Under the pieces are notes generated by a model. The model was not told the DNA's origin, did not search any database, and saw only the letters and a program-made list of their open reading frames with translations. A DNA stretch of 64,000 nucleotides from Reyranella sp. CPCC 100927 (GTDB lineage Bacteria; Pseudomonadota; Alphaproteobacteria; Reyranellales; Reyranellaceae): positions 558,001 through 622,000 of the forward strand of contig NZ_VOHA01000002.1 of assembly GCF_007859315.1 (NCBI RefSeq), read 5' to 3'. The first letter of the stretch is position 1. Each line of letters begins with the position of its first letter. Of the stretch, positions 27,585 to 36,524 are shown one piece after another. A program made the translations under genes and the position numbers.

Positions 27585-29152
27585 GATACGATCTCCTTCA
27601 TGCGAGGCGTTGTTGTTTCCGAGGAATCCAGGTCGCGCAGAGTCAACAGGCTGCGCCGGGCGAGTGCCGGCGCTGACGCCGGATAGTCGGTACGGCAATG
27701 ACCGCCGCGGCTTTCGCGGCGCCGCAATGCCGCGGCGCTCACCAGCGCACCGACCAGCGCCGCATCGGCAAGCGATCGCGAGGATGCTGTCCGTCGCAAC
27801 GTGTTCAGTTCGTCGAGTGCCTGGCGCAGTCCCGTGGCGTCACGCTCGACGCCCACGCTGGCGCTCATGCGACGCCGAAGCCGCGCCATCCCGGCCGGAT
27901 CATGCGGATCATCGACGCCCGCGACACGCGATCGTGCCGCCGATTGCGGGCTGGCCGTGCGTGGTGCGGCGCTTGCGATATCCGCTGCCGCGCGGGCACC
28001 GAACACCAGCGCCTCCAGCAGCGAGTTGCTGGCCAGGCGATTGGCCCCGTGCAGGCCCGTCGACGCGACTTCACCCACGGCCCACAGCCCGGATACCGTG
28101 CTGCGTCCCCGCGCATCCACCGCCACACCACCCATGTGATAGTGCGCCGCCGGCGCAATCGGGATCGGCATCGTGGCGGGATCCACACCGGCAGTGCGGC
28201 AGGCGCCGTACACGGTCGGGAAGCGCATCGGGAACGCCGCACCGACAGCCTGCCGCGCATCGAGATAGACGCGGTCGCCGGCAAGCTGCTTGCGCCAGAC
28301 GGCGCGCGCCACGATGTCGCGCGGCGCCAGATCGGCCAGCGGGTGCAGCGTCGCCATGAACGGCGCGCCCGTCTTGTCGAGCAGCACGGCACCCTCGCCG
28401 CGCAAGGCCTCGGTCACCAGCGGCATGGGATCGCGGCCGGCATCGAGCGCCGTTGGATGGAACTGCACGAACTCGAGATCAGCCAGCGCCGCGCCTGCCC
28501 GCGCCGCCAGCGCCAGACCACGGCCGCGTGCCGTCACCGGGTTGCTGGTGTGCTGGTAGAGTCCGCCCAGGCCGCCCGTCGCCAGCACCACGGCATCGGC
28601 GGCGAACAAGACCGCTGCACCCCGATGACGCACGATCACGCCGCATGCCGCACCATCGACAACGGCCAGCTCCTGCGCGACAGCATCCTCGACCAGGGTG
28701 ATCGACGGCGTCCGTCGAGCCGCGACGAGCAAAGCCCGCATGATCTCGCTGCCCGTCGCATCGCCGGCGGCGTGCGCAATGCGATGGCGGTGGTGACCGC
28801 CCTCGCGACCCAGGCGCAGGCTGCCGTCGGCACCACGGTCGAAGCAGACGCCCAGCGCGATGAGGTCCTCGATGCACGCGGGTGCCGCCTGCGTCACGGT
28901 GTCGACGATCGCCGGATCGGCGATGCCGCCGGCGGCCGCCAAGGTATCGGCGGCATGCAGGCCGGGATGGTCGTCGGCACTCCACGCCGCGGCAATACCA
29001 CCCTGGGCCCAGGCACTGGCGGCACCTTCGCCCAGCGACGTGGCGCTCAACACCGTGACCGGCATCGGCGCCAGCCGTAACGCCGTCGCCAGGCCACCGA
29101 TGCCGGCGCCAACGACGACGGCACCGGTGCGTCTGATGTCGACGGTACTCAT
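27581..29152 (-). CDS. nadB: L-aspartate oxidase
   Basis: 523-residue FAD enzyme oxidising aspartate to iminoaspartate. The FAD motif is [15 protein letters not shown] (residues 13-27), and [25 protein letters not shown] is the family-specific substrate loop. Further blocks are [29 protein letters not shown] and [26 protein letters not shown]. It is full length with a somewhat short C-terminal helical domain. Its ATG overlaps the nadA stop by ATGA, and its stop overlaps the nadC start. Confidence 0.97.
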   Translation of the reverse strand: MSTVDIRRTGAVVVGAGIGGLATALRLAPMPVTVLSATSLGEGAASAWAQGGIAAAWSADDHPGLHAADTLAAAGGIADPAIVDTVTQAAPACIEDLIALGVCFDRGADGSLRLGREGGHHRHRIAHAAGDATGSEIMRALLVAARRTPSITLVEDAVAQELAVVDGAACGVIVRHRGAAVLFAADAVVLATGGLGGLYQHTSNPVTARGRGLALAARAGAALADLEFVQFHPTALDAGRDPMPLVTEALRGEGAVLLDKTGAPFMATLHPLADLAPRDIVARAVWRKQLAGDRVYLDARQAVGAAFPMRFPTVYGACRTAGVDPATMPIPIAPAAHYHMGGVAVDARGRSTVSGLWAVGEVASTGLHGANRLASNSLLEALVFGARAAADIASAAPRTASPQSAARSRVAGVDDPHDPAGMARLRRRMSASVGVERDATGLRQALDELNTLRRTASSRSLADAALVGALVSAAALRRRESRGGHCRTDYPASAPALARRSLLTLRDLDSSETTTPRMKEIVS

Positions 29153-30165
29153 CGCGGCTTCACCGCCAGCATGCGCTCGACCGCGCGGCGCGCCGGCGCT
29201 GCGATCGCCGCCGGCACCTCAATGGCGTGTGTCATGGTCTCCAAGGCACGCCGGATGCCGGGCAGCGTGATGCGTTTCATGTGCGGACAGAGGTTGCAGG
29301 GACGGACGAACTCCAGCTCCGGGTGCTGGGCGGCGACGTTGTCGCTCATCGAGCATTCCGTGATCAGCACCACGCGCGGCGGGCGTTTCTGCACCACGTA
29401 GTCGTTCATGCCCTGGGTCGACCCGACGAAATCGGCCGCCGCCACAACCTCGGGTGAGCATTCGGGATGGGCCAGCACGACCACGCCGGGATGGCCGGCA
29501 CGCAGCTGGCGGATATCGTCGGCGCTGAAACGCTCATGCACTTCGCAGCGGCCGTGCCAGGCGATCACCTCGACCGACGTCTGGGCTGCGATGTTGCGCG
29601 CCAGATATTCGTCCGGCAGCATGATCACGCGCGGCACGCCCAGCGACTCGATGACGGCACGCGCGTTGCCTGAAGTGCAGCAGACGTCGGTTTCGGCCTT
29701 CACCTCGGCCGACGTGTTGACGTAGCTCACCACCGGCACGCCGGGATAGCGCTGCCGCAGCAGGCGCACGTCGGCGCCGGTGATGGACTCCGCCAGCGAG
29801 CAGCCGGCTTCGAGATCGGGGATCAGCACTGTCTTGCTGGGATTGAGCAGCTTGGCGGTCTCGGCCATAAAATGCACGCCGCACAGCACGATCACCGATG
29901 CGTCGGTGCGGGCTGCCTCGCGGGCCAGCGCCAGCGAATCACCGACGATGTCTGCGACGCCATGAAAGATCTCCGGTGTCTGGTAGTTGTGCGCCAGGAT
30001 CACCGCATCGCGCTCGCGCTTCAGCCGCAGGATGGCATCGATGTCCTCGGCGAACGCCGGCCACTCGAACGGCGGGATCACCGTGCGCACGCGATCGTAG
30101 ATCGGCGCAACGCGTGCCAGGACGTCGGCGGGAACCACGGGCGGGGTGGCGAGAGTCGTTGCCAT
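29149..30165 (-). CDS. nadA: Quinolinate synthase
   Basis: 338-residue [4Fe-4S] enzyme condensing iminoaspartate with DHAP. The three cluster cysteines fall in [19 protein letters not shown] / [10 protein letters not shown] region and [10 protein letters not shown]; substrate-contact blocks are [21 protein letters not shown] and [15 protein letters not shown]. First gene of nadABC, behind two 17-bp operator-like repeats and a hairpin; the nearer operator ends 11 bp before the ATG, next to AGGAG. The regulator gene is directly upstream. Confidence 0.97.
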   Translation of the reverse strand: MATTLATPPVVPADVLARVAPIYDRVRTVIPPFEWPAFAEDIDAILRLKRERDAVILAHNYQTPEIFHGVADIVGDSLALAREAARTDASVIVLCGVHFMAETAKLLNPSKTVLIPDLEAGCSLAESITGADVRLLRQRYPGVPVVSYVNTSAEVKAETDVCCTSGNARAVIESLGVPRVIMLPDEYLARNIAAQTSVEVIAWHGRCEVHERFSADDIRQLRAGHPGVVVLAHPECSPEVVAAADFVGSTQGMNDYVVQKRPPRVVLITECSMSDNVAAQHPELEFVRPCNLCPHMKRITLPGIRRALETMTHAIEVPAAIAAPARRAVERMLAVKPR

Positions 30166-30176
30166 GGGGTGCTCCT

Positions 30177-30249
30177 ATACTCAGTTTGAGCATTAGGGTG
30201 ACCCGAGAAAACCGGGGTCACCCAGTCAACTTATGCTAAGTTTGAGTAT
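30177..30249. promoter_or_regulatory. Two 17-bp operator sites upstream of nadABC
   Basis: ATACTCAGTTTGAGCAT at 30177-30193 and ATGCTAAGTTTGAGTAT at 30233-30249 share ATRCT-AGTTTGAG-AT, an imperfect palindrome, with centres 56 bp apart. On the minus strand TTGAAT and TAGCAT spaced 17 bp could be a promoter overlapping the distal site, while the proximal site abuts the nadA ribosome-binding site. These are the probable targets of the adjacent NUDIX regulator. Confidence 0.7.
30196..30223. terminator. Hairpin between the nad operators
   Basis: GGGTGACCC (30196-30204) and GGGTCACCC (30215-30223) form a 9-bp GC stem with a 10-base loop, lying between the two operators. It may end the nadQ-like transcript or sit in the nadA leader; no U-tract is seen on the minus strand. 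Confidence 0.5.
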
Positions 30250-30309
30250 AAGGAGATTCAAGAGCCTGTTGCCGCCGCAGCGGCAGATTATTGCATGGCT
30301 GCCATGGTG

Positions 30310-31347
30310 CTATTCGGAGGCGCGGGCGATCGGCAGGCGCAATCCGGGCGCCAGCCGCTCGAGTACGACCTCCTCGCGGAAGCGCACCTCGCGCGCCGGA
30401 CGGCCGCCGGTGGCCGTGATGATGCGGCCGGTTTCCTCGACCAGCCCTTGCTGCTCCACCAGGCGTCGGAAGTTCTGCTTGTGCAGACGCACACCGGCCA
30501 GTGCCTCGACGGCGCGCTGCAATTGCAGCAAGGTGAAACCCGAAGGCATCAGCTCGAAGACCACCGGGCGGTACTTGATCTTGCCGCGCAGGCGCGCGAT
30601 CGCGGTGGCGAGGATGCGCCGGTGGTCGGCAGCCATGGGCTGGCCTTCGTGCAGCAGATCCTTCGCCTCGCCCGACAGACCATCACGGCGCGCTTCGGCA
30701 ACGAGGCCGACTTCGTAGAGCAGTTCATACCGCTCCAGCACACGCTCGTCGCTCCAGGCAACGCCGTCGAACCCGAAGGCGACGATAACCCGCTCCTTGC
30801 GCGCGGCGCGTTCGACTTTGGAATCGCCCGCGGCAACCCAGCGCCGCAACGGCTTGTCGACGCGATCCAGAACCGCCGGACGGCCGTGCCGCCAATCCTC
30901 CCACGGGAAATAGCGATACCAGTCGTGCCAAGGCGCATCGACGGCGGTTGTCACCCCGGTTTCCTGAGCCAGCGCCAGATAGCCGATCGAGAGTACCCGG
31001 CTGCCGGCCGCGGCCCCGGCGTCGCTCATGCGGTCGCGGTCACCGAACGTGTACAGCTGCTCGACGTAATCCAAGCGCACACCGGTCTGGGTTTCCACCC
31101 AGGCTCGCAGGCCAGCTTCCAGCGTGCGATGGCGGTGCTCGAGCGGCCCTGAGGGCAACGCATCCAGCGCCGCCGTTCCCAGCTCGGCGCGAGCCATCCG
31201 ACGATCGGCTGCCGATGCCCGATCCTGGCCGGGGGTCACGAGCACACGCGGCTGATCCCGGGTGAAAGCCACCACCACGGCCGTCAGGTCCACGACGGCA
31301 GCCTGCTCCTCGGCCGGCGACGATTTCAGTCTGGGGGCGGGGAGCAT
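30310..31347 (-). CDS. nadQ: NUDIX-type transcriptional regulator of NAD biosynthesis (NadQ/NrtR-like)
   Basis: 345 residues. The N-terminal half is a degenerate NUDIX-like domain (AAVVDLTAVVVAFTRDQPRVLV, later YVEQLYTFGDRDR) without a recognisable catalytic Nudix box. The C-terminal 90 residues form a winged helix (FTLLQLQRAVEALAGVRLHKQNFRRLVE, then TGRPAREVRFREEV). This matches the NrtR/COG4111 (NadQ) type that senses NAD metabolites and represses nad genes; the length fits NadQ better than NrtR. It sits directly upstream of nadABC, whose leader carries twin palindromes. Start ATG 31347; GTG at 31353 is possible. Divergent from hpt. Confidence 0.82.
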   Translation of the reverse strand: MLPAPRLKSSPAEEQAAVVDLTAVVVAFTRDQPRVLVTPGQDRASAADRRMARAELGTAALDALPSGPLEHRHRTLEAGLRAWVETQTGVRLDYVEQLYTFGDRDRMSDAGAAAGSRVLSIGYLALAQETGVTTAVDAPWHDWYRYFPWEDWRHGRPAVLDRVDKPLRRWVAAGDSKVERAARKERVIVAFGFDGVAWSDERVLERYELLYEVGLVAEARRDGLSGEAKDLLHEGQPMAADHRRILATAIARLRGKIKYRPVVFELMPSGFTLLQLQRAVEALAGVRLHKQNFRRLVEQQGLVEETGRIITATGGRPAREVRFREEVVLERLAPGLRLPIARASE

Positions 31348-31482
31348 CGCCACGTGGAATCAGGACCCTTCTGCAGTGGTGGGCACAGTCTAGCCGCCGG
31401 CCACCGCCATGACGAGAGCGCAGCAGCCCTTGCGTCAGGTCGTCAAATTGACTTCATCGCACCGTCACGTCACGGTAGCGCT

Positions 31483-32016
31483 GTGACAGACCGCTCCTCC
31501 ATCGCCATTCGCATCTCGTCGGCCGAGATCGCCGCACGAATCGAAGAATTGGCGCACGATATCCAGGCGGCGATGGCCGAGGACACGCTGATGGTGCCGA
31601 TTCTGACCGGCAGCTTCGTGTTCGCGGCCGATCTGGTGCGAGCGCTGGCCCGTGCCGGTGCCGACTGGCCGCTGGATTTCATGACCTTGTCGAGCTACGG
31701 CGCGGGGACCCAATCGTCAGGCAAGATCGACATCGTGCGCGACCTGCGCGAGCCGGTCAGCGGACGCTCCGTGCTGGTGATCGACGATATCCTGGATACC
31801 GGCCGCACACTGCTGTTCGCGCGCAACCTGCTGCGCGAGCGCGGCGCCCGGGATGTGAAGATCTGCGCTCTTCTCGACAAGCCAGCGCGACGAACGGTTG
31901 ACCTCGCCGCCGACTTCGTTGGTTTCGCCGTCACCGACGAATTCCTGGTGGGCTATGGCCTGGACAAGGCCGGCCGCTACCGCGGCCTGCCCTATATCGG
32001 CGCCATCGAGAGCTGA
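31483..32016 (+). CDS. hpt: Hypoxanthine (purine) phosphoribosyltransferase
   Basis: 177-residue type I phosphoribosyltransferase for purine salvage. The PRPP loop is VLVIDDILDTGRTL (residues about 95-108), preceded by LMVPILTGSFVFAADLVRAL and the flexible-loop SSYGAGTQSSGK. VDFVGFAVTDEFLVGYGLD and YRGLPYIG close the protein. The GTG at 31483 gives the normal family length; an in-frame codon at 31354 would add an unrelated 43-residue leader overlapping the regulator's promoter. Confidence 0.94.
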   Translation: MTDRSSIAIRISSAEIAARIEELAHDIQAAMAEDTLMVPILTGSFVFAADLVRALARAGADWPLDFMTLSSYGAGTQSSGKIDIVRDLREPVSGRSVLVIDDILDTGRTLLFARNLLRERGARDVKICALLDKPARRTVDLAADFVGFAVTDEFLVGYGLDKAGRYRGLPYIGAIES

Positions 32017-32076
32017 TTTCCCTGAGAACGCGGGCCTCTGGCCCGCTCACGTCAGGCAAAAGCAAAGCTGCGAGGC

Positions 32077-32302
32077 GGGCGGAACGCCCATAGGCGCTAA
32101 CTTACGCATGAACCTCACCCTGAGGAGCGGCCCGCAGGGCCGCGTCTCGAAGGGTGGGCAACGACGCAGGCGCTGCGAACACGCTTTTTCCAAGACTTCG
32201 CCTATAGCCTATCCTTCGAGACGGCCGCTACGCGGCCTCCTCAGGATGAGGTCAGTGGTTGGAACATCGCCAAAAGTTAGCGCCTATGGGCGGAACGCCC
32301 GC
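32077..32302. repeat. Nested inverted-repeat element between hpt and TIGR02302 gene
   Basis: Two levels of inverted repeat. The outer arms are GGGCGGAACGCCCATAGGCG and onward to 32103 on the left and AAGTTAGCGCCTATGGGCGG to 32302 on the right. Inside, CCTCACCCTGAGGAGCGGCC (from 32113) and its near-complement ending GCGGCCTCCTCAGGATGAGG (to 32251) form a second pair. The CCTGAGGAGC...GCGGCC motif is a widespread alphaproteobacterial intergenic repeat. No ORF is supported inside. It sits between convergent genes. Confidence 0.75.
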
Positions 32303-32312
32303 GCTCCCAGGC

Positions 32313-34925
32313 TCAGAACTGCCGCAGCAGACGGTCGATGTAGTCGAGTTCCGGCTTGGGCCGTTCCGGCTCGCCGGCGCGGCGACGCAGTTCCTCGAGG
32401 ATCTCGCGTGAGCGCTGGCGGTCGAGACGATCGGGCACTTTGGTGTCGTCAGTGTCGAGCGTGTCGCCGTAGTTGCCCTCGGAGCGGCCGAACGGGTCGC
32501 GGTTCTGCGCCTGACGGCGTTCCTGGACCTCGCCGCGGTCCTGCTGGTTGCCCGGGCCACGCTGCATCCGCTCGGCCATGTCCTGCATGCCCTGCTGCAG
32601 ATGGTCCAATGCCCGGCGCTGGGCGCGCGCGGCGCCCTCGTAGTCGCCGCGCCGCAGCGCCTCCTCGGCGTCGCGCATCGAGCGTTCGCTCTGCCCCAGC
32701 GATCCCGGGACGTCACCGGGCTGGTCGCCGAAGCGGCCCATGAAATCGCCCAGCCGACGACGCAGGGCCTCCTGCTGACCACCGAGCTGGTCGCCCGGCG
32801 ACGTGCCCTGGCCGGGCTGCCGGCCCTGCCCGCGCTGGCCCTGCTGCTGGCCTTGTTGACCCTGCTGGCCCTGCTGGCCTTGCTGACCCTGCTGGCCTTG
32901 TTGTCCTTGCTGGCGGCCTTGCTGCTGCTGGTCACCGCGCTGGCCCTGCTGGCCACGCTGTTGGCGCTCGGACTCGCCCAGCAACTTGTTCTGCTGGCGC
33001 GCCATCTGATCCATTTCGTTCATCATCTGGCGGCCCTGCTGCTGCTGGCCCTGCTGCCCCTGCTGGCCCGGCTGCCGATCGGAGAGCATGGGCTTCATGT
33101 TCTCCATGTCCTTCAGCATCTGCTCCAGCATGCGCTTGGCCTCGTCGCGCTGGCCGTTGCGCGCCATGTCGCGCGCCCGGTCCATCATCGACTGCAGGTC
33201 CTCCGAATTCATCATCTGGTCGGGATCCATCTCCTGCGCTTCGCGCTCGGCCTTCTCGCGCTCGGCCGGATCCTTCATGCGCTCGGCGAATTCGCGCATC
33301 ATGCGATCCATCGCCTCGCGCAGCTGCTGGATCAGCTTCTCGATCTCCGGATCGGGCGCGCCGCGATCCAGTGCGTCCTTCAGTTCGCGCTGGGCATCAC
33401 GGAACTCACGCTGGGCGTCGGTCAGGTCGTCGGTCTCCAACCGCACGGCCAGGTCCCACATCAGCTGCTGTACCTGGGGGATCGTGCCGCCGGTCTTGTC
33501 CGATGCCAGTCGCGCGGCCGCCGTGCGCAGACCCAGGTGCACTACCGGATCGCCCTTGTAGTCGTTCGGCCGCGAATTCAGCACCAGCAGCCCCTGCGCC
33601 GTCGGCACGCGGTTGCCCTGCGGATCCTGCGACAAACCCTTGCGCAGCGCGATGATACGGCGCGCCACGGGATGCGAGAAGCGCCGTTCCGGCAGGGTGA
33701 ACTGCACCGCCTTGCTGTGGCCCTGCTGGCCTGCGGCGTCGGTCGCAATCAGCTCCATCATCACGGGCAACCCGGCCCATGGATGTGGTGTCAGATCCTG
33801 GCGGACGAAATCCTCGATGCGGGTGCGGCCGGTACCGGCCAACGGCAGGTCGATGGCCACCCATTGCGGATCTTCGTCGCTGACGAAGCCGGTGAGCGCG
33901 CTGCCGTGCAGGCGCATGCGGGCCGAAATGCTCGCCACGCCGAAGTCGTCGCCGGCGATGTAGTCGATGCGCGTTTCGCGCCGCTCGGTGGCGGCCGGGT
34001 CGCGCGTGAATTCGACCGTCGGCGCCAGATCGGCCTGCAGCTTCACGACCCACGTGGCGCGCTCGCGCCCGCGCACCATCACCGCGAGCTTCTCGCCGCG
34101 ATCGAGCTGCGCTTCGACCTGGTACTTCGCGCCCGACACCGACGTGAAGGGAACTTCGCGATCGTCGATCATCAGGATCGGCGCCCGACTGCCCGGCACG
34201 TTGTCGACAAAGCCGGCGATCTTGGAACCCGCCGGCACGCGCAGCACCTTGACGGGCTGCTTGTCGTCGACCGCTTCCTTGGTTTCGAGATAGATCGGCG
34301 GCTTGCGGGTATAGGCCGGCGGCGACACCCAAAGCTCGACCACCAGTGGCGGCGGCGGCGGGAACGCCGGCGAGAAGGCCGCGGCGATGCGATCGCTGCG
34401 CCAGCCACCGGCGACGACCACGGCGACGACCAGCAACAACAACGGGACCAGGCGGAACGCACGCAGGTCGAGCGCCGGCACGCCAGGACGTGGCGGGCTG
34501 TTGCGCAGGGCGGCCAGCCGTTCGGCCTCACGCTTGCGGTGTGCCTCCCAGAGGGCGGCGGCGAACGGGTCGTTCTTGCCGATCGCCAGCGAATCGGACA
34601 GCGCGACCAGCGGCCGGTGCGGAACGCCGCTGTCGGTTTCCAGCCGGCGCGCTGCATTCTCGCGTCCGGGCCAGCGGAAGCCGCGGAACAACCACCACAG
34701 ACCGCCGACCAAGGCCAGGCCCAGCACAACCAGGATGGCCGTATGCGTCCACGGCTCCAGGCCGGCGAACAGGTCGAGATGGGCTGCGGCAAGGAAAAGA
34801 CCGATGACGCCGATGACCGGCACCAGACGCGGCCACAGGGCTTCCCACGCCAGGCTCGAACGCGCCAGCGCGACCTTGCGGCGTACGCCGCGCGGCTCTT
34901 CCCAGGACGAGGGCTCGACCGACAT
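32313..34925 (-). CDS. TIGR02302-family (DUF4175) membrane protein
   Basis: 870 residues. Two N-terminal transmembrane helices (about residues 30-55 and 60-85) and one near 150-175 are followed by a large periplasmic region (WVSPPAYTRKPPIYL, SGAKYQVEAQLDRGEKL). A long helical, charged C-terminal third includes EKAEREAQEMDPDQMMNSED and a low-complexity run of Gly-Gln-Gln units near residues 670-705. The whole architecture matches the alphaproteobacterial TIGR02302 family of unknown function. The ATG at 34925 is preceded by GGGAG. Confidence 0.93.
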   Translation of the reverse strand: MSVEPSSWEEPRGVRRKVALARSSLAWEALWPRLVPVIGVIGLFLAAAHLDLFAGLEPWTHTAILVVLGLALVGGLWWLFRGFRWPGRENAARRLETDSGVPHRPLVALSDSLAIGKNDPFAAALWEAHRKREAERLAALRNSPPRPGVPALDLRAFRLVPLLLLVVAVVVAGGWRSDRIAAAFSPAFPPPPPLVVELWVSPPAYTRKPPIYLETKEAVDDKQPVKVLRVPAGSKIAGFVDNVPGSRAPILMIDDREVPFTSVSGAKYQVEAQLDRGEKLAVMVRGRERATWVVKLQADLAPTVEFTRDPAATERRETRIDYIAGDDFGVASISARMRLHGSALTGFVSDEDPQWVAIDLPLAGTGRTRIEDFVRQDLTPHPWAGLPVMMELIATDAAGQQGHSKAVQFTLPERRFSHPVARRIIALRKGLSQDPQGNRVPTAQGLLVLNSRPNDYKGDPVVHLGLRTAAARLASDKTGGTIPQVQQLMWDLAVRLETDDLTDAQREFRDAQRELKDALDRGAPDPEIEKLIQQLREAMDRMMREFAERMKDPAEREKAEREAQEMDPDQMMNSEDLQSMMDRARDMARNGQRDEAKRMLEQMLKDMENMKPMLSDRQPGQQGQQGQQQQGRQMMNEMDQMARQQNKLLGESERQQRGQQGQRGDQQQQGRQQGQQGQQGQQGQQGQQGQQGQQQGQRGQGRQPGQGTSPGDQLGGQQEALRRRLGDFMGRFGDQPGDVPGSLGQSERSMRDAEEALRRGDYEGAARAQRRALDHLQQGMQDMAERMQRGPGNQQDRGEVQERRQAQNRDPFGRSEGNYGDTLDTDDTKVPDRLDRQRSREILEELRRRAGEPERPKPELDYIDRLLRQF
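32840..32930. repeat. Period-9 tandem repeat encoding Gly-Gln-Gln units
   Basis: The plus strand repeats CTGCTGGCC-like 9-mers about ten times. On the coding strand they specify (Gly-Gln-Gln)n in the disordered region of the TIGR02302 protein. Copy number may vary between strains without shifting the frame. Confidence 0.8.
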
Positions 34926-35186
34926 GCGGGTCTCCCGCTCCTACCAGTTTCCGGCCGGGAGCCCAACACGGCTCCAGCCACGCACATACATCGTACGATT
35001 GGGCCGCCGAACCATGGCACTTCGATGGCACCGACACGCTGGACTGAGTGTATATGGTGACGACCAGGGCAGCCAGCCGCCCGCGTTCAATTTCCGGACA
35101 GTGCATAACCTGTTCAAATAACGCCCCTTTCCCGGCTAAGGTTGCCGCCGGCTGAAGAGGCGGAGGCCGCCTTGCCCACACGGATC

Positions 35187-36062
35187 ATGGAATCGCCCAC
35201 CCGCCGGTCGCCACAGGTCATTCAGCACCGGTCCGATCGCGGCTGCTGGCAGATCGCCCTTGGTACGCCCAACCCGGCGCTGGCCACTGACGTCGTCGGC
35301 TACTGGGGCTACACCGACTCCGAGATGCGGGTTCACCGACGGCGCAAGGCGCCGACCGGCCACGTGACCCTGATCGTCAATTTCGGCCCCGTCTTCCGGC
35401 TGACCGACAGCCTGCGGCCGGATGTGACGACCGAGCCGCGCCACGGCTTTATCGCCGGCATGCACGAAACCCCGGTTCTCACTGAATCGACTGGCGATTC
35501 CCACTGTGTGCAGGTTGACCTGACGCCCATTGGCGCATTCCGTTTCCTGGGCTGCCCGATGAACCTCCTGACGCATCGGATCATCGAACTGGAAGATGTC
35601 CTGGGCACCTCGGCACGCCAGCTTCGGGCGGCCCTGTATGAGGCGGGCGATTGGGCAACCCGGTTTGCGCTGCTCGACCGCATGATTGCCACCCGCATTG
35701 CCCTGGGACCTGCCACCATGCCGGATATCGCCTGGGCATGGGCCGAACTGCACCGGACGGACGGACGTGTCGGCATCGGCACCCTGACCGAGGCGCTGGG
35801 TTGCAGCCGCCAGCACCTGATCGGCGGCTTCCATCGGCAGATCGGCCTGTCACCCAAGAAGGTGGCGCGCATCCTGCGGCTCAATCGCATCCTGCGCCGG
35901 CTTGAGACGACGGATCACCCGGACTGGGCCGGCCTCGCACTCGACGGCGGCTATTACGACCAGGCGCACTTCAACCGGGACTTCCGCCGCTTCACCGGCA
36001 GCACACCGGGCGAATTCCTGCGCCATCGCCTGCCCGACCATCACGGTGTGGCCAGCGTCTGA
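35187..36062 (+). CDS. AraC-family transcriptional regulator
   Basis: 291 residues. The N-terminal sensor (about residues 10-150) resembles the DUF6597-type beta-barrel found in AraC regulators of unknown ligand (LIVNFGPVFRL, HCVQVDLTPIGAFRFLG). The C-terminal double helix-turn-helix starts near residue 190: IGTLTEALGCSRQHLIGGFHRQIGLSPKKVARILRL, then WAGLALDGGYYDQAHFNRDFRRFTGSTPGEFL. The ATG at 35187 was chosen; earlier in-frame starts are only TTG. The downstream cupin gene (79 bp) is the likely target or partner. Confidence 0.92.
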   Translation: MESPTRRSPQVIQHRSDRGCWQIALGTPNPALATDVVGYWGYTDSEMRVHRRRKAPTGHVTLIVNFGPVFRLTDSLRPDVTTEPRHGFIAGMHETPVLTESTGDSHCVQVDLTPIGAFRFLGCPMNLLTHRIIELEDVLGTSARQLRAALYEAGDWATRFALLDRMIATRIALGPATMPDIAWAWAELHRTDGRVGIGTLTEALGCSRQHLIGGFHRQIGLSPKKVARILRLNRILRRLETTDHPDWAGLALDGGYYDQAHFNRDFRRFTGSTPGEFLRHRLPDHHGVASV

Positions 36063-36140
36063 ACCGCCGCTGAAATTCGTCCAAGACGCCGCCGCCGGAT
36101 CCGAGCAGTCTGCCTGCCTGGATCAATGCGGAGGAGCGGC

Positions 36141-36524
36141 ATGGAGCCCCACAACATCCCGGCTGTGCTGAAAGACCTGCCGGAACTGAACATCACGGCG
36201 GCCACGACCGAAGCCGATGCCATCGACGCCATGCGGGTGATCGCGTCGTTCAATCAATGCATGGTCGGCGTCGTACGTTTCGCCGGGGAAACACCATGGG
36301 AGCGCCACCCCGATGACGAACTGCTCCACGTCCTCGAAGGCGCGGTGGACGTCACCGTGCTGACGGACACCGCCGCCGTCGAGACCACCGTGCGCGCCGG
36401 CTCGACGTTCATCGTTCCCGGCGGGCTATGGCACCGGCAGATGCCACGCCCCAACGTGGCGCTGATGTTCATAACCTCGAAGGACGGCAATGAAGCATCG
36501 ACAGCGGACGACCCGCGGCGCTGA
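36141..36524 (+). CDS. Cupin-domain protein
   Basis: 127-residue single-domain cupin. Motif 1 is degenerate (ERHPDDELLHVLEGAVDVTV: one His and a Glu/Asp pair), motif 2 is GSTFIVPGGLWHRQMP with the conserved PxGxxH turn. Probably a small metal-binding enzyme or sensor. The ATG at 36141 follows GGAGGAGCGGC; an earlier ATG at 36126 lacks such a site. The stop TGA pairs with that of the convergent deacetylase in a shared TGATCA. Confidence 0.85.
   Translation: MEPHNIPAVLKDLPELNITAATTEADAIDAMRVIASFNQCMVGVVRFAGETPWERHPDDELLHVLEGAVDVTVLTDTAAVETTVRAGSTFIVPGGLWHRQMPRPNVALMFITSKDGNEASTADDPRR

Noticed and set aside
32601-35060. 819-codon open frame opposite the TIGR02302 gene
   Set aside because: It mirrors the GC-rich coding strand; its leucine/histidine-rich product resembles no family and it disappears where the real gene ends.
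35007-35121. Short reading upstream of the AraC gene
   Set aside because: No ribosome-binding site and no similarity; more likely promoter DNA.
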